64,000 nucleotides of DNA from Candidatus Poseidoniaceae archaeon (GCA_938030705.1 CALHIR010000047.1:1-64000), one strand, 5' to 3'; counted from the stretch's first letter, positions 7,537 through 16,384 are shown. The notes: generated by a model not told the origin, from the sequence alone. Numbers and translations: made by a program.

Positions 7537-8292
7537 TCAATGTTCTTCAAGCCCACCGTCGGTTTTCTTTCGACGAACTCGAAACGACGAGGCCACTGGT
7601 TCAGGGTCGGCTTCAATTTCCTCTCCACCGACGAGTTTGTTGACGGCTGTTTCGTACCGCTCTCGAACCGAAATTTTGGGGGCTTTCCATGGCGTGTGAT
7701 GCCTGCAGACCAAATAGACTTCAGAGGATGAATTTCTCGATGCGTCGGGGGAAAACCGCCGAACACTCGAGAAGTGGGGTCGCACGGCAGCGATGAGTTC
7801 CTCGACGCCAATGCCCTGGAATAATTTGGTAGTAAAGGCGCCTCCCTTCTTGAGCAGGGGAAGTGAGAAATCAAACACGTCAGCGACCAAGGTCATGGCG
7901 ACGGACTGATCCATGTCCCACTTCCCGGTAATGTCTGGTGAAATATCTGAGACGATGACGTTGAGGGTCTCGCCGTCAAGTTCCTCCAAAATTCGTTCTT
8001 GAGTCAGTGGGTCGGTGATGTCGCCAGTAAGCAAGATGGCACCCTCAACGGGAGCACACGGCTGAAGGTCAACGCCCACCACCTTGCCTTTATCGCCCAC
8101 CAGTTCAACGGCGACTTGAGCCCATCCCCCCGGGTGGCAGCCCACATCAAGAACAAAATCGCCATCACGAACGAGGTTGAAACGTTCCTGGATTTGTTTG
8201 AGTTTGAAGGCAGAGCGGGCACGATAACCGCTGGCTTTGGCTTGTTTTCGCCACGAATCACGCTTGTGATTCTCTACCCAGTGGTCCGCCAT
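7537..8292 (-). CDS. rlmE: 23S rRNA 2'-O-methyltransferase RlmE (FtsJ/RrmJ)
   Basis: 251 residues from ATG 8292; the longer frame upstream runs through an opposing gene and is a shadow. It shows an N-terminal substrate segment (YRARSAFKLKQI), the SAM motif VLDVGCHPGGWAQVA, the DLQP acidic loop, a catalytic Asp in VIVSDISPD and Lys in FTTKLFQG, giving the K-D-K-E arrangement of FtsJ enzymes. The C-terminal 50 residues are a basic extension. It is divergent from a thioredoxin-like gene. Confidence 0.92.
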   Translation of the reverse strand: MADHWVENHKRDSWRKQAKASGYRARSAFKLKQIQERFNLVRDGDFVLDVGCHPGGWAQVAVELVGDKGKVVGVDLQPCAPVEGAILLTGDITDPLTQERILEELDGETLNVIVSDISPDITGKWDMDQSVAMTLVADVFDFSLPLLKKGGAFTTKLFQGIGVEELIAAVRPHFSSVRRFSPDASRNSSSEVYLVCRHHTPWKAPKISVRERYETAVNKLVGGEEIEADPEPVASSFRVRRKKTDGGLEEH

Positions 8293-8412
8293 GAAGAAAC
8301 CCTCAACCTGACGCTCCCTCATCGCCCTCATCAATCCTTTTCTCAAAAGCAAGGGAAAGCAAGGAATCAAGGCGTTAGCCAGCGTGGCGGTGAGTACCAC
8401 GGAGGGCCATCC

Positions 8413-9345
8413 ATGAAGTTGAACCCCGCTGCCCTCGTTTGTGTCGCAGTGGCGGTCATGGTCGCGACCCTTTCCGTTCAGGCCACCGTGGTCAACTTGT
8501 CCACCTCGTTTGACCAACCGGTGGCGACCGAAGGGGGAGGACGAACCTTGTTGGTGGAAGAAATAACAGCGACATGGTGCCCGAGTTGTGCAGAGATTGA
8601 CCCCGAACTTCTCCAAGTCGCTGACAGCCACGGGTCGAGGATTGCTCTCTTGGCGCTCCATCCATCCGACGGAGAAGATGCCTTCCAACCGCCAGCCAGC
8701 CAACACCGCATTGACCGCCTTGCTGTGAAAAATCCCACCATAGCCGAATCCACACCAACATTTGTGGTTGAATCTGGACAACCCCGTCGAGGATATGATG
8801 CTTGGGCAGAGGTCCAGCGTGACATATTGAACGCAGAACTCAGCCGACAAGCCGTGAGCGAACTTGACGTTGAAGTTGTCAAAACAAAAGACGGCTACCG
8901 AGCGAGTGTGAGCTACGCCGATTTGGGGGTGACCAACGGAACACAACTCACCCTGATGGTGATGGAACACGGCAAGACCATGCCCCAAGGCGTGGTGAAC
9001 CCAGGGGATGACCATCGAGACCGTGTCGTGGTAGGGCTGGCGGAGTGCGCCCTGGACAATCACAGCATCATCACATCCATTGGTTTGCTTGGGGCTGCCG
9101 TTGAAGGCACCTGCCAAGCCTCGTTCTCCGTAGAGTTTGAGGCGTATGCGTCATGGAGCGTTTTGCTCGTTCATGAAGCCACCACGGCGAGTTTGGCCGC
9201 TGGAGGAGAGTCCCAATCCCATGGCGCCGTGGAAATGGCGTTCAGGGACCGTGCTGCATTGGAAGAAGGTCCCACCTCCATTGGAACCCTCTTGCTGGTG
9301 TCCTGTGCAGTTCTGGCAGTCGCCTCAATTGTTCGGAAAAAGTAA
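8413..9345 (+). CDS. Membrane-anchored thioredoxin-fold protein
   Basis: 310 residues from ATG 8413. A signal peptide (residues 1-27) precedes a TlpA-like thioredoxin domain with the active site WCPSC at Cys56 and Cys59. A beta-rich second half follows, then a C-terminal transmembrane helix ending R-K-K. The domain would act on the outer face of the membrane as a disulphide reductase or oxidase. The VKOR and DsbA-like genes lie about 1 kb further on, in the opposite direction, and may share its pathway. Confidence 0.83.
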   Translation: MKLNPAALVCVAVAVMVATLSVQATVVNLSTSFDQPVATEGGGRTLLVEEITATWCPSCAEIDPELLQVADSHGSRIALLALHPSDGEDAFQPPASQHRIDRLAVKNPTIAESTPTFVVESGQPRRGYDAWAEVQRDILNAELSRQAVSELDVEVVKTKDGYRASVSYADLGVTNGTQLTLMVMEHGKTMPQGVVNPGDDHRDRVVVGLAECALDNHSIITSIGLLGAAVEGTCQASFSVEFEAYASWSVLLVHEATTASLAAGGESQSHGAVEMAFRDRAALEEGPTSIGTLLLVSCAVLAVASIVRKK

Positions 9346-9356
9346 TTTTTTCTTAA
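9346..9356 (+). terminator. T-rich terminator candidate
   Basis: A run of Ts (TTTTTTCTT) directly follows the TAA of the thioredoxin-like gene. Archaeal RNA polymerase terminates at such T-tracts without a hairpin. Confidence 0.5.
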
Positions 9357-9432
9357 TTTCATTCCTTCCTCCATCATGGAACTGGAAAAAAAGTTCCGGA
9401 AACCGGAGTCTACACTCACGGGAAGAGGAAGG

Positions 9433-9441
9433 TTTCATAAA
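9433..9441 (+). promoter_or_regulatory. TATA box of the gene at 9463
   Basis: TTTCATAAA is centred 26 nt before ATG 9463 and there is no Shine-Dalgarno sequence, as expected of a leaderless archaeal transcript. Confidence 0.5.
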
Positions 9442-9462
9442 CGGCAAGGCCAATGTAATATC

Positions 9463-9732
9463 ATGACAAAAACATGGGAAGACATCGCATGGGAGACCGA
9501 AACACCCCGAAAAGAATGGGTTGTGGAATACTACGCCAAGGTAGGAACCGAAACAACACACCATCTGTCTGTTCTCCACGGAGAGGGCATGGAAGATGTA
9601 CAACGGCAGTTAATGCAGGAACTTCGGCTCACCTACACCGAAGCCTCTGAAATTGAAGTCACGGTGCTGCGCATGGAGGAAATTGAAACCGAGCCAAACG
9701 TGGCCATGTTCAACGGCGCTTTCACGCCCTGA
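9463..9732 (+). CDS. Small hypothetical protein
   Basis: 89 residues from ATG 9463 (an upstream ATG at 9376 would place the TATA box inside the gene). Soluble and acidic, with predicted alternating strands and helices (KEWVVEYYAKVG, DVQRQLMQELRLTY). No Cys, no membrane segment, no recognised domain. Its stop codon abuts that of the convergent His-rich protein gene. Confidence 0.7.
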   Translation: MTKTWEDIAWETETPRKEWVVEYYAKVGTETTHHLSVLHGEGMEDVQRQLMQELRLTYTEASEIEVTVLRMEEIETEPNVAMFNGAFTP

Positions 9733-10251
9733 TCACTCGACGGCCCGATAGATGAGTTCGATCAGTTGACCGTCTTCGATGACATGTTCACCAAAGGTGT
9801 CCACCTGAGTTCTTTCGCCGCCCTCTTCGGTCACAAACATCAGGAATTCGTGCGATGAATCAATACGGTAATCATCAAAACCACTCTTGTCCATGTGCTT
9901 GCCCCATGTGTCGAAGAAGGCTTCCAGAGGGAGAACTGTAGTGTTATCACGGTACTCGGCGTGAATACGACCATCGCCGCTGTGTGTGTGAAGCGGACGC
10001 ATGGTACAATCTCCGTCATTCAACCCGACATCACCTGGAATCTCAATAAACGAGCCGAGAACGGAAATGCGAAGTTGAGCATGGTCGTGTCGCTGGATTC
10101 CTGAGTGAGATCCGATACAGTCATCCGCAATCGCATGCCGCTCGTCTGCTGAGTTGAACGGGGGCTCTCCGTCGCTTTGGCCCAACAGGAAACCCAAAGC
10201 TGCAAGGGATGAGAGGGTAATAACCAACCAAAACAACGATTCTTTGTTCAA
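9733..10251 (-). CDS. Membrane-anchored His-rich protein of a thiol-redox operon
   Basis: 172 residues. One N-terminal transmembrane helix (7-25), then an extracellular domain with RHDHAQLRI, a Cys pair (DDCIGSH and DCTMRP), PLHTHSGDGRIHAEY and LEAFFDTWGKHM. I know similar H-x-H blocks from small archaeal and actinobacterial proteins encoded near thioredoxin or VKOR genes, but no function. The start overlaps the VKOR stop by 4 nt (ATGA), so translation is likely coupled. The His-rich loop could bind a metal; this is inference. Confidence 0.75.
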   Translation of the reverse strand: MNKESLFWLVITLSSLAALGFLLGQSDGEPPFNSADERHAIADDCIGSHSGIQRHDHAQLRISVLGSFIEIPGDVGLNDGDCTMRPLHTHSGDGRIHAEYRDNTTVLPLEAFFDTWGKHMDKSGFDDYRIDSSHEFLMFVTEEGGERTQVDTFGEHVIEDGQLIELIYRAVE

Positions 10252-10871
10252 GCGGAGGCCTCCTTTGCATCTTCAGGAAGTTCATCGTTCCACAGACCTT
10301 CTTCGTGCATTTTCCCGGCTCGCCAGAATCCAAACAGACAGACCATGTTAGCGATGTGAGCCATGGTGCAGAACTGGCAAATCTTCTCCATGGCGATCTC
10401 GTAGGAGACCAAAAGCGCAATGATAGGGACGCCAACGGCGGTCATGTACTTCCCGTACTTGAGGTAGTTTTCAGCCCAAAGAGCATCGGGTTCTTTGGAC
10501 ACGGAGTTGGTGATGAACATCAAGGCACCGAAAGCCAACATGCCAATCATACCCCAGGGCAGACCAAAAACCGGGTCCGTGTTGTATTGAGCATTTCCGA
10601 GAACATCGTCGCAAGAAAACACAGTGGCGGTGGAGCAGACGTTCCCACCTTCACTGATTTTGTTGGAAATCCACAGCGTGTGAACCGAGACCACAAACCC
10701 AGCCAACACCACGAGGTTCATGCCCAGCATGTGCCGACGCCGAGCATGCTCAAGCAAGGGTTGTCGCCCGGAAAGGGATGCGCCAAGTCCGTCGCCAGCC
10801 TTGGTCATCAAGACCAAACCAAAAACGATGGGAAGCACGTAGCCGAGAAGGAGAAGGTTCTGGTCAACCAT
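10248..10871 (-). CDS. Vitamin K epoxide reductase family protein
   Basis: 207 residues with four or five helices. It carries the full VKOR set: loop cysteines Cys79 and Cys87 (VCS...FSCDD) and the C-x-x-C Cys165-Cys168 (KICQFCTMAH). Such proteins pass electrons from a periplasmic-type thioredoxin partner to quinone, driving disulphide formation in secreted proteins. It begins 2 nt after the thioredoxin-like gene and overlaps the His-rich gene by 4 nt, so the three form an operon. Confidence 0.9.
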   Translation of the reverse strand: MVDQNLLLLGYVLPIVFGLVLMTKAGDGLGASLSGRQPLLEHARRRHMLGMNLVVLAGFVVSVHTLWISNKISEGGNVCSTATVFSCDDVLGNAQYNTDPVFGLPWGMIGMLAFGALMFITNSVSKEPDALWAENYLKYGKYMTAVGVPIIALLVSYEIAMEKICQFCTMAHIANMVCLFGFWRAGKMHEEGLWNDELPEDAKEASA

Positions 10872-10873
10872 GG

Positions 10874-11569
10874 TCAGGCCCCCTGAGGCGTGATCCGCAT
10901 GATGGCATCAAACACCTTTTCTTGGGCGTTTTCGGTGGATGTCCACGCCACAATACCATCGGGTTGAACCAAGAAGTAAGCCGGGGTCCCCGGCACTTTC
11001 CATTCCTTCATGTTGTCTTGGTCAATATCGTCAATGTAAACAAAGGGATGGGCATCCCCGCTGCGCTCTGTGCAGGATTTACCATCGCAGACCTCTTCAC
11101 CAGACTTGTCCCGGAAGGCCTTGATTTCGTCTCGGCTGGTCTCATGGCCGGGGATGTCAAGTTCGGTGGCGCTGGCAATGAAATTGACAACGGGACCGTC
11201 CCAAGGACCCATGCCGGAGTTGGTTCTGTGTGAAGGTTGGAGTTTCATGAAGTATTCAGCGTCAAAGCCCACATCACCGGCGGAGCGAACACAGAACGGG
11301 CAGTCAGTGTCCATGAATTCAATCAACAGCCACTGGCCCTCAGCATCACCGGCGGTCCAGTTTTTCGTCAGATAACTGTCCATGTCAAATTCGTACCATG
11401 AACTGCCGTTGTAGGCCTTGCCTTCCAAGAGAGGCGCTCGGTCACCTTCTTTCGTTCCGACCTTGATCGGGTCGGTGGTCAGAGCAAGGAAAATAATAGC
11501 GACGAAAAAGAGCGCCATCACTTTGATTCCGGTATCGGTTCGTACGTCAGCTTCTGTGTTGGTCTTCAT
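10874..11569 (-). CDS. Membrane-anchored thioredoxin-like oxidoreductase (DsbA-type partner)
   Basis: 231 residues from ATG 11569, 6 nt after GGAGTG; a GTG at 11578 that overlaps the epimerase stop (GTGA) is an alternative. An N-terminal helix (about 17-37) anchors an extracellular thioredoxin fold with active site DTDCPFCVRS and a cis-Pro region (PGTPAYFLV). An insertion contains a further Cys pair. It is the natural redox partner for the VKOR encoded next and probably oxidises secreted proteins. Confidence 0.88.
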   Translation of the reverse strand: MKTNTEADVRTDTGIKVMALFFVAIIFLALTTDPIKVGTKEGDRAPLLEGKAYNGSSWYEFDMDSYLTKNWTAGDAEGQWLLIEFMDTDCPFCVRSAGDVGFDAEYFMKLQPSHRTNSGMGPWDGPVVNFIASATELDIPGHETSRDEIKAFRDKSGEEVCDGKSCTERSGDAHPFVYIDDIDQDNMKEWKVPGTPAYFLVQPDGIVAWTSTENAQEKVFDAIMRITPQGA

Positions 11570-11574
11570 CGGGT

Positions 11575-12525
11575 TCACTCCAATCCAATTTCTTCAAGCA
11601 GGGATGCTGCCGTGTGGCGAATGGCTTCTTCGCTGTTCATCTTCACATCAAAACCTGCCTTGAGCATTTTCTCTATCCCAAGACGAGCGCGAGGAATATC
11701 ACCCGCCCATCCACGGTCGCCGCCCGTGTACTCAATGCTCGCGTCAAGACAACCGGTCACCTCGACCACAATCTCCGCTATGCGGCGAACAGAGGCGGTG
11801 TCATGGCTTCCAAGATTGTACAAATTCAAGGGTTCATTCGCATGAGCCATGACGTGCAGGATGGCATCTGCACAGTCACCCACTTCCATGTATGATTTTT
11901 CCTGAAGGCCATTACCCAACACCTCCAAGCGGGACGGGTCGGCCTTGAGTTTGTGGATGAAATCAAAAATCACCCCGTGGGTGCCTCGGGCGCCGATAAT
12001 GTTCGCAAAACGAAAAATCCATGCCTGCATGCCAAAGGTGCCCACCCAACTGCTGATGAGGCCCTCGCCTGCTTGTTTGCTGGCACCGTAAAGAGAGATG
12101 GGCATGCACGGCCCGTGGTTTTCGGGTGTAGGAAGCGGTGCATCTTCGCCGTAAACAACGGAACTTGAAGCAAAAGCAATCTTCTGAACACCAGCGATTC
12201 GCATGGCTTCGAGGATGTTGTAGGTCGCCACGGTTCCCTGCTTAAGGTCGGTGTCGGTAATGCGCGTACCAAGTCGGATATCCGGGTTTGCAGCCAAATG
12301 GAAGACACAATCAATGTCCATGGCCATGGCCTTGTTCACGTCCTCAGGCCGACAAATATCGCCCTCGACGAAAACGACGTTGCCAGCATCGATATGCCCT
12401 TGGATAAAGGAAGCCTGACCGCTCGAGAGGTTGTCGATGACCACCACGCTGTCGCCTCTTCCAACCAGTCGGTCAATGAGGTGCGAACCAATGAAGCCAG
12501 CTCCGCCGGTGACCAAGGCTCGCAT
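11575..12525 (-). CDS. NAD-dependent nucleotide-sugar epimerase/dehydratase
   Basis: 316 residues from ATG 12525. Extended short-chain dehydrogenase: NAD-binding GGAGFIGSH at residues 7-15, DNLSSG, FHLAANPD, catalytic SSSVVYG and Y-x-x-x-K (YGASKQ). It resembles UDP-glucose 4-epimerases (GalE-like), but the exact sugar cannot be read from sequence. It is first in the operon with the thioredoxin-like and VKOR genes, perhaps only by shared promoter. Confidence 0.88.
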   Translation of the reverse strand: MRALVTGGAGFIGSHLIDRLVGRGDSVVVIDNLSSGQASFIQGHIDAGNVVFVEGDICRPEDVNKAMAMDIDCVFHLAANPDIRLGTRITDTDLKQGTVATYNILEAMRIAGVQKIAFASSSVVYGEDAPLPTPENHGPCMPISLYGASKQAGEGLISSWVGTFGMQAWIFRFANIIGARGTHGVIFDFIHKLKADPSRLEVLGNGLQEKSYMEVGDCADAILHVMAHANEPLNLYNLGSHDTASVRRIAEIVVEVTGCLDASIEYTGGDRGWAGDIPRARLGIEKMLKAGFDVKMNSEEAIRHTAASLLEEIGLE

Positions 12526-12614
12526 GGAACGACCACGAAAACCGTTCGTATAAGGCAAATGGTTCCGGCATGCGGACCAAACAGAGGCTTCAAGGGGGTT
12601 GATGTGAATGGTTC

Positions 12615-12629
12615 TGTTCCTGAGGAACA
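12615..12629. promoter_or_regulatory. Short inverted repeat upstream of the gene at 12651
   Basis: TGTTCC-TGA-GGAACA is a perfect 6-bp inverted repeat with a 3-nt centre, 22 nt before the ATG. It may be an operator or a small hairpin in the leader. Confidence 0.35.
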
Positions 12630-12650
12630 AGACTCGGGGGAGGTGAATAC

Positions 12651-12899
12651 ATGAAGAAAACTGAAACTGAAAAGACCACGGAATCCCTGGACAACAACAT
12701 CTTGGTGGGTTATGTTCGTCGGAGCAACGCCGGTGGAGCACTCAAACTTTCCATCAACACGGCGGCTTTTGCTGACTGCAGCACCTACATGACCAGTGAT
12801 GGACAAGCCTACGTCCCACTGGTGATCTCGATGGGGGCCTTGCAGAAGGTGCTCTCGGGCGAACGTGCAGTGACCACCGTCACCCAACTCCACGACTGA
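12651..12899 (+). CDS. Small conserved-looking protein of unknown function
   Basis: 82 residues with a strong Shine-Dalgarno (GGGAGGTG, 7 nt before ATG). The body is compact: NILVGYVRRS, GGALKLSINTAAF, AYVPLVISMGALQKVLSG and AVTTVTQL suggest a small beta-rich fold with one helix. One Cys, no membrane segment. It lies alone between the divergent epimerase and a glycosyltransferase gene, with an inverted repeat upstream. I do not recognise the family. Confidence 0.75.
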   Translation: MKKTETEKTTESLDNNILVGYVRRSNAGGALKLSINTAAFADCSTYMTSDGQAYVPLVISMGALQKVLSGERAVTTVTQLHD

Positions 12900-13015
12900 A
12901 GCCGATTCGGCTCCTTGTGCAGTTCCTTCTCTCTGAGAAGTACAACGCTGCGTGGTTGACCACGGACGACCATACGGCCATTCCTCTGTCTTTACGTCGG
13001 TTTTTTTGGACATCC
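12900..13015. other. Intergenic region
   Basis: Follows the small protein gene and precedes the TATA box of the glycosyltransferase. It contains a T7 tract near 13001-13007 that could terminate the upstream transcript. Nothing else is apparent. Confidence 0.4.
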
Positions 13016-13023
13016 ATATATAG
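13016..13023 (+). promoter_or_regulatory. TATA box of the glycosyltransferase at 13045
   Basis: ATATATAG is centred 26 nt before the ATG with no Shine-Dalgarno in between; a good archaeal promoter for a leaderless mRNA. Confidence 0.65.
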
Positions 13024-13044
13024 AACCTAGCCGACGGGTTTTCC

Positions 13045-13989
13045 ATGCCTCAAGGTGAAGTGCCGCCCAGTGCGGCGAAACCTCACATCATTGCTGGCAT
13101 GCCGATGTACAACGAAGAAGAAACCATTGGCTCGGTCGTGACTCGAGCGCTTCGCTACGTGGATGAAGTCATCTGTATCGATGACGGGTCATCCGATGCA
13201 TCAGCCCGCATCGCTGAAGCCTGCGGCGCTACCGTCATTCGGCACAGGGTTAACCGTGGCTATGGTGGAGCCTTGAAGACCCTCTTTTTGCGAGCCGCTG
13301 AACTCGATGCTGATGCCCTCGTTCTTCTCGATTCTGACGGACAACACGAAACCTCCGACATCCCAAAATTGCTCGCCCCCATTCTGGCAGGGGAAGCAGA
13401 CTTCGCCATCGGCTCCCGATTTGTTGACGGGGGTGGCGGCACCGACATGCCCGCCTATCGTCGCCTCGGAATCAAGGTCATCACGGCCGCCTCCAACCTC
13501 TCGAGCGAACTTGGCATTCGAGACACTCAATCCGGATTCCGTGCTTTTTCCCGAACCGCCCTCGAACGGCTCCGGTTTGATTCGGAAGGCATGGAACTCT
13601 CCCTCGAAATGCTGGAGGACGCCCATGAAAAACAACTCAAAGTGCTGGAAATACCCACCGTCATCCGCTACGATGTACCGAAAGGTTCCAACTTCACCGC
13701 CGTCTCACACGGGTTCACGGTGATGACGTGGGCACTCCTTTCCCTCTCCCAAAAGAAACCCTTGCTGGTTCTCGGCATTCCTGGCTTTGGGCTACTCGCA
13801 GCAGGTGCGGCGATGGGGATGCGAACCGCCCAAGGATTCACCATGCAAATTGACAGCATCATCGGTTCAGGAATTTCAGCCGTATGGATCGGTCTTCTCG
13901 GACTTGCCCTCATGGCCACCGGCCTCGTATTACAAAGTGCTCAACGCTTCTTGCGCTTGCTTCTTGTTCGTGAGTTTGGTTTGGACTGA
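13045..13989 (+). CDS. Family 2 glycosyltransferase with C-terminal membrane helices
   Basis: 314 residues. A GT-A domain carries MPMYNEEETIG, the VICIDDGSSD nucleotide loop, HRVNRGYGGALKT, the metal site LLDSDGQH and SGFRAF. Two hydrophobic helical pairs (about 230-260 and 275-300) anchor it. This matches archaeal polyprenyl-phosphate glucose or mannose transferases (dolichol-phosphate mannosyltransferase type) that supply sugars for protein N-glycosylation. Two further related proteins occur at 37.7-39.5 kb. Confidence 0.88.
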   Translation: MPQGEVPPSAAKPHIIAGMPMYNEEETIGSVVTRALRYVDEVICIDDGSSDASARIAEACGATVIRHRVNRGYGGALKTLFLRAAELDADALVLLDSDGQHETSDIPKLLAPILAGEADFAIGSRFVDGGGGTDMPAYRRLGIKVITAASNLSSELGIRDTQSGFRAFSRTALERLRFDSEGMELSLEMLEDAHEKQLKVLEIPTVIRYDVPKGSNFTAVSHGFTVMTWALLSLSQKKPLLVLGIPGFGLLAAGAAMGMRTAQGFTMQIDSIIGSGISAVWIGLLGLALMATGLVLQSAQRFLRLLLVREFGLD

Positions 13990-14274
13990 TCAACCCATGA
14001 CCCTCGTCGCCAAGGCGAGGAGATAAGGAATTGCAAAGAGACCAAAGAAGACGAACATGGCGATACGAACCGTCTTCTGGTTTTTCTCGTCTTTCTCGTT
14101 TTGCTCGATGCACGTTTCCTGCTTACAAATACGAGGTTCGGCTTTGACGGAAATGGGGTCCTGACAAATTCGACAGTGTTTGTGTGGAGGTACCTTTCCT
14201 CCACTCGCAATGTTCCCGACAAATTGACTTGACTTCTTGGCCACCATGTCTTTCACTTTCTTTGCATCCACCAT
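13990..14274 (-). CDS. Tail-anchored zinc-ribbon protein (DUF2116-like)
   Basis: 94 residues. A basic N-terminus is followed by HKHCRICQDPI ... ICKQETCIEQNEK, a four-Cys treble-clef-like motif, then a C-terminal transmembrane helix (about 71-91). This layout matches archaeal DUF2116 proteins. Function is unknown. It begins 9 nt after the UMP kinase stop and is probably co-transcribed with it. Confidence 0.78.
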   Translation of the reverse strand: MVDAKKVKDMVAKKSSQFVGNIASGGKVPPHKHCRICQDPISVKAEPRICKQETCIEQNEKDEKNQKTVRIAMFVFFGLFAIPYLLALATRVMG

Positions 14275-14283
14275 GTCAACACC

Positions 14284-14991
14284 TCATGCTTTGATGATCG
14301 TCCCGTCGAAAAGGTTGCCTTCAAGGGCGTCATCTAGTCGACGTAGTTCTCGACCGTCCAAGACAGCCAAATCCAAACCAGCCTCCATCGCGACTTCGAC
14401 GGCGATTGGGTCGACAACGGTGGAGGCCCCCGGTTCAAGTGGGGTACCGACTCCGACGATGGCCCCGAGTTCTTCAAGCGTTATTTCGGTCAACGCTTCG
14501 GCATCATCGTGATGCCGAGGGTCCTTCGTGTAGACATGAGGGACATTGGTGGCGATAATGCAGTGGCGGGCATGAACCGCTGCCGCCAACTTCACCGCAA
14601 CCGTATCGGTGGTGTGGCCAGGAACCGTGCCCCCCATCACAACGATGTGGTGGCGTTCGAGAAGCACACGGGCCTCTTCGATGGTGTGGGGCACCGTCGG
14701 GGCTACATCGCACCCGATGTCAAGAAGAACTTGTTGAAGGACGGTGGCGTTAAGCCGGGTCCCTGCGATACCGATTTCATCCAGTTTCTTCCTGTCGGAA
14801 ACGGTCTCTTTGACGAGCAGAATACCTTCTCGGGCAGGCAATCCCCCACCCACGACAAGACCGATGCGCCGGCCGTTGCCTTCCAGATGCACCATCAACT
14901 GACGCAACTGACCCATCCACATCGTACGGTCAGCGGCTTCCTCCGGACGGAGGAGGCTCCCGCCAAGGGCCACGACATGAATGATGCTCAT
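14284..14991 (-). CDS. pyrH: UMP kinase, archaeal type
   Basis: 235 residues from ATG 14991. Amino-acid-kinase fold: VVALGGSLLRP at the N-terminus, GLVVGGGLPAREG, a Thr-rich GGTVPGHTTDTVA, NVPHVYTKDP and the C-terminal GTIIKA ending typical of archaeal PyrH. It phosphorylates UMP to UDP in pyrimidine synthesis. A longer frame to 15258 runs into the divergent release-factor gene and is not used. Confidence 0.88.
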   Translation of the reverse strand: MSIIHVVALGGSLLRPEEAADRTMWMGQLRQLMVHLEGNGRRIGLVVGGGLPAREGILLVKETVSDRKKLDEIGIAGTRLNATVLQQVLLDIGCDVAPTVPHTIEEARVLLERHHIVVMGGTVPGHTTDTVAVKLAAAVHARHCIIATNVPHVYTKDPRHHDDAEALTEITLEELGAIVGVGTPLEPGASTVVDPIAVEVAMEAGLDLAVLDGRELRRLDDALEGNLFDGTIIKA

Positions 14992-15115
14992 GATTCTCCT
15001 GCATCGCGGCCATGTTTTCATCCTATCCCTTCTGAAGCGAGACACCGCGTAAAAACACGATGTTGAGGAGGGAGAATTGAAGTGCCTCGCCACAGCCGGA
15101 CAAAGGGGGAAGGCC

Positions 15116-16375
15116 ATGTCAGACGATGCCAAGTTGTCAGCGCGTCGTTTGCGCCTAAAATTGGCCCTTGAAGAACTCCAAGAGATGAAGGGCTTTGGAA
15201 CCGAACTGGTCACCTTGATCATCCCTCCGGACCGACAGATCTCCGACGCCCGCGCCATGCTTCAAAACGAGCACGGGCAAGCTGCGAATATCAAATCCAA
15301 AGGCACCCGAAAAAACGTTCAAGGCGCCATTGAATCCGCCATCTCAACCCTTTCCCGCTTCAAAACGCCCGGTGAACACGGACTGGCCATCTTCGTCGGC
15401 TCCATCATCATTGGAAACAACAAGAGCCGAATGGTTAACATCGTGGTTGAAGAACCTCCTCAGTCCTTGGTTTCGTTTCGGTACCGATGCGATTCAAGGT
15501 TTGAATTGACCCAACTCGAAGAGATGCTGGTGGATAAGAAGTCCTACGCGCTTTTTGTCATTGACCGTGCAGAGGCCGCCTATGGCATCGCCACGGGAAA
15601 ACGTATTCATGTCCAAGAGCATCTTGTTTCCAACATCATGGGAAAGCACCGGCAAGGTGGTCAATCCGCTCAACGTTTTGAGCGACTCATCGAAGAAGCG
15701 GCGCACAACTTTTTCAAGCGAGCCACCGAACATGCCTCCTCATATTGGCTGCCACACTTGGAGAACATCCAGGCGGTCATCGTGGGTGGACCGGGAGCGA
15801 CCAAGGATTTCGTCGTCAAGAACGAGTATTTTCACCATGAAATCACCAAGAAGATTGCCAAAACCACCTTCGACGTGGGCTATTCAAACGAGTCTGGAGT
15901 CAGGGAACTGGTTGAGAATGCCGGGCAATTGATGGGCGAAATTGAATTGGACGCTGAACGCCAAATTATGAACCGTTTCCTCGAAGAGTTGATTCGCGCC
16001 CACCCGAAGGCAACCTACGGTGAGATGATGATCAAACAGGCATTAACCCAAGGCGCCGTTGACACCCTGTTGATTTCAGAAGGCCTTCGTGGCAACATCG
16101 TCGAGTTGAGTTGCAAGAAATGCGGTCACGGCACGGAAGAGAAGTGGGAGGCTCGGCTCACTCGCCAGCAGGAACTTCCCTCCTGCCCCGCCTGTGATGC
16201 ATCGGGAGATTCAATTCGGGAACTGGCCACCTATTCCATCATTGATTCCCTCAGTCAACTCGCTGAAGAGAGTAACTCACAAGTCACCTATATTTCTGTG
16301 GACACAGAAGAAGGTTCCCAGTTGATGCAGGGCTTTGGTGGCCTTGCGGCCATTTTGCGTTATCCAATGATGTGA
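15116..16375 (+). CDS. prf1: Peptide chain release factor aRF1
   Basis: 419 residues from ATG 15116; the frame extends to a TTG at 15077. It has the stop-codon recognition NIKS motif at residues 58-61 and the GGQ peptidyl-hydrolysis motif at 181-183 (KHRQGGQSAQR), matching eukaryotic eRF1 positions closely. The C-terminal domain keeps a zinc mini-domain (CKKCG ... CPACD). It reads all three stop codons. ArgRS starts 9 nt after its stop. Confidence 0.96.
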   Translation: MSDDAKLSARRLRLKLALEELQEMKGFGTELVTLIIPPDRQISDARAMLQNEHGQAANIKSKGTRKNVQGAIESAISTLSRFKTPGEHGLAIFVGSIIIGNNKSRMVNIVVEEPPQSLVSFRYRCDSRFELTQLEEMLVDKKSYALFVIDRAEAAYGIATGKRIHVQEHLVSNIMGKHRQGGQSAQRFERLIEEAAHNFFKRATEHASSYWLPHLENIQAVIVGGPGATKDFVVKNEYFHHEITKKIAKTTFDVGYSNESGVRELVENAGQLMGEIELDAERQIMNRFLEELIRAHPKATYGEMMIKQALTQGAVDTLLISEGLRGNIVELSCKKCGHGTEEKWEARLTRQQELPSCPACDASGDSIRELATYSIIDSLSQLAEESNSQVTYISVDTEEGSQLMQGFGGLAAILRYPMM

Positions 16376-16384
16376 GGTGAAGTC

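Noticed and set aside
7999-8412. N-terminal extension of the thioredoxin-like frame
   Set aside because: It runs antisense through rlmE and lacks a signal peptide; ATG 8413 gives a clean signal peptide and avoids the overlap.
8293-9117. Extension of the rlmE frame to 526 residues
   Set aside because: The extra part is the reverse of the thioredoxin-like gene and shows no protein-like pattern; FtsJ enzymes start where ATG 8292 is.
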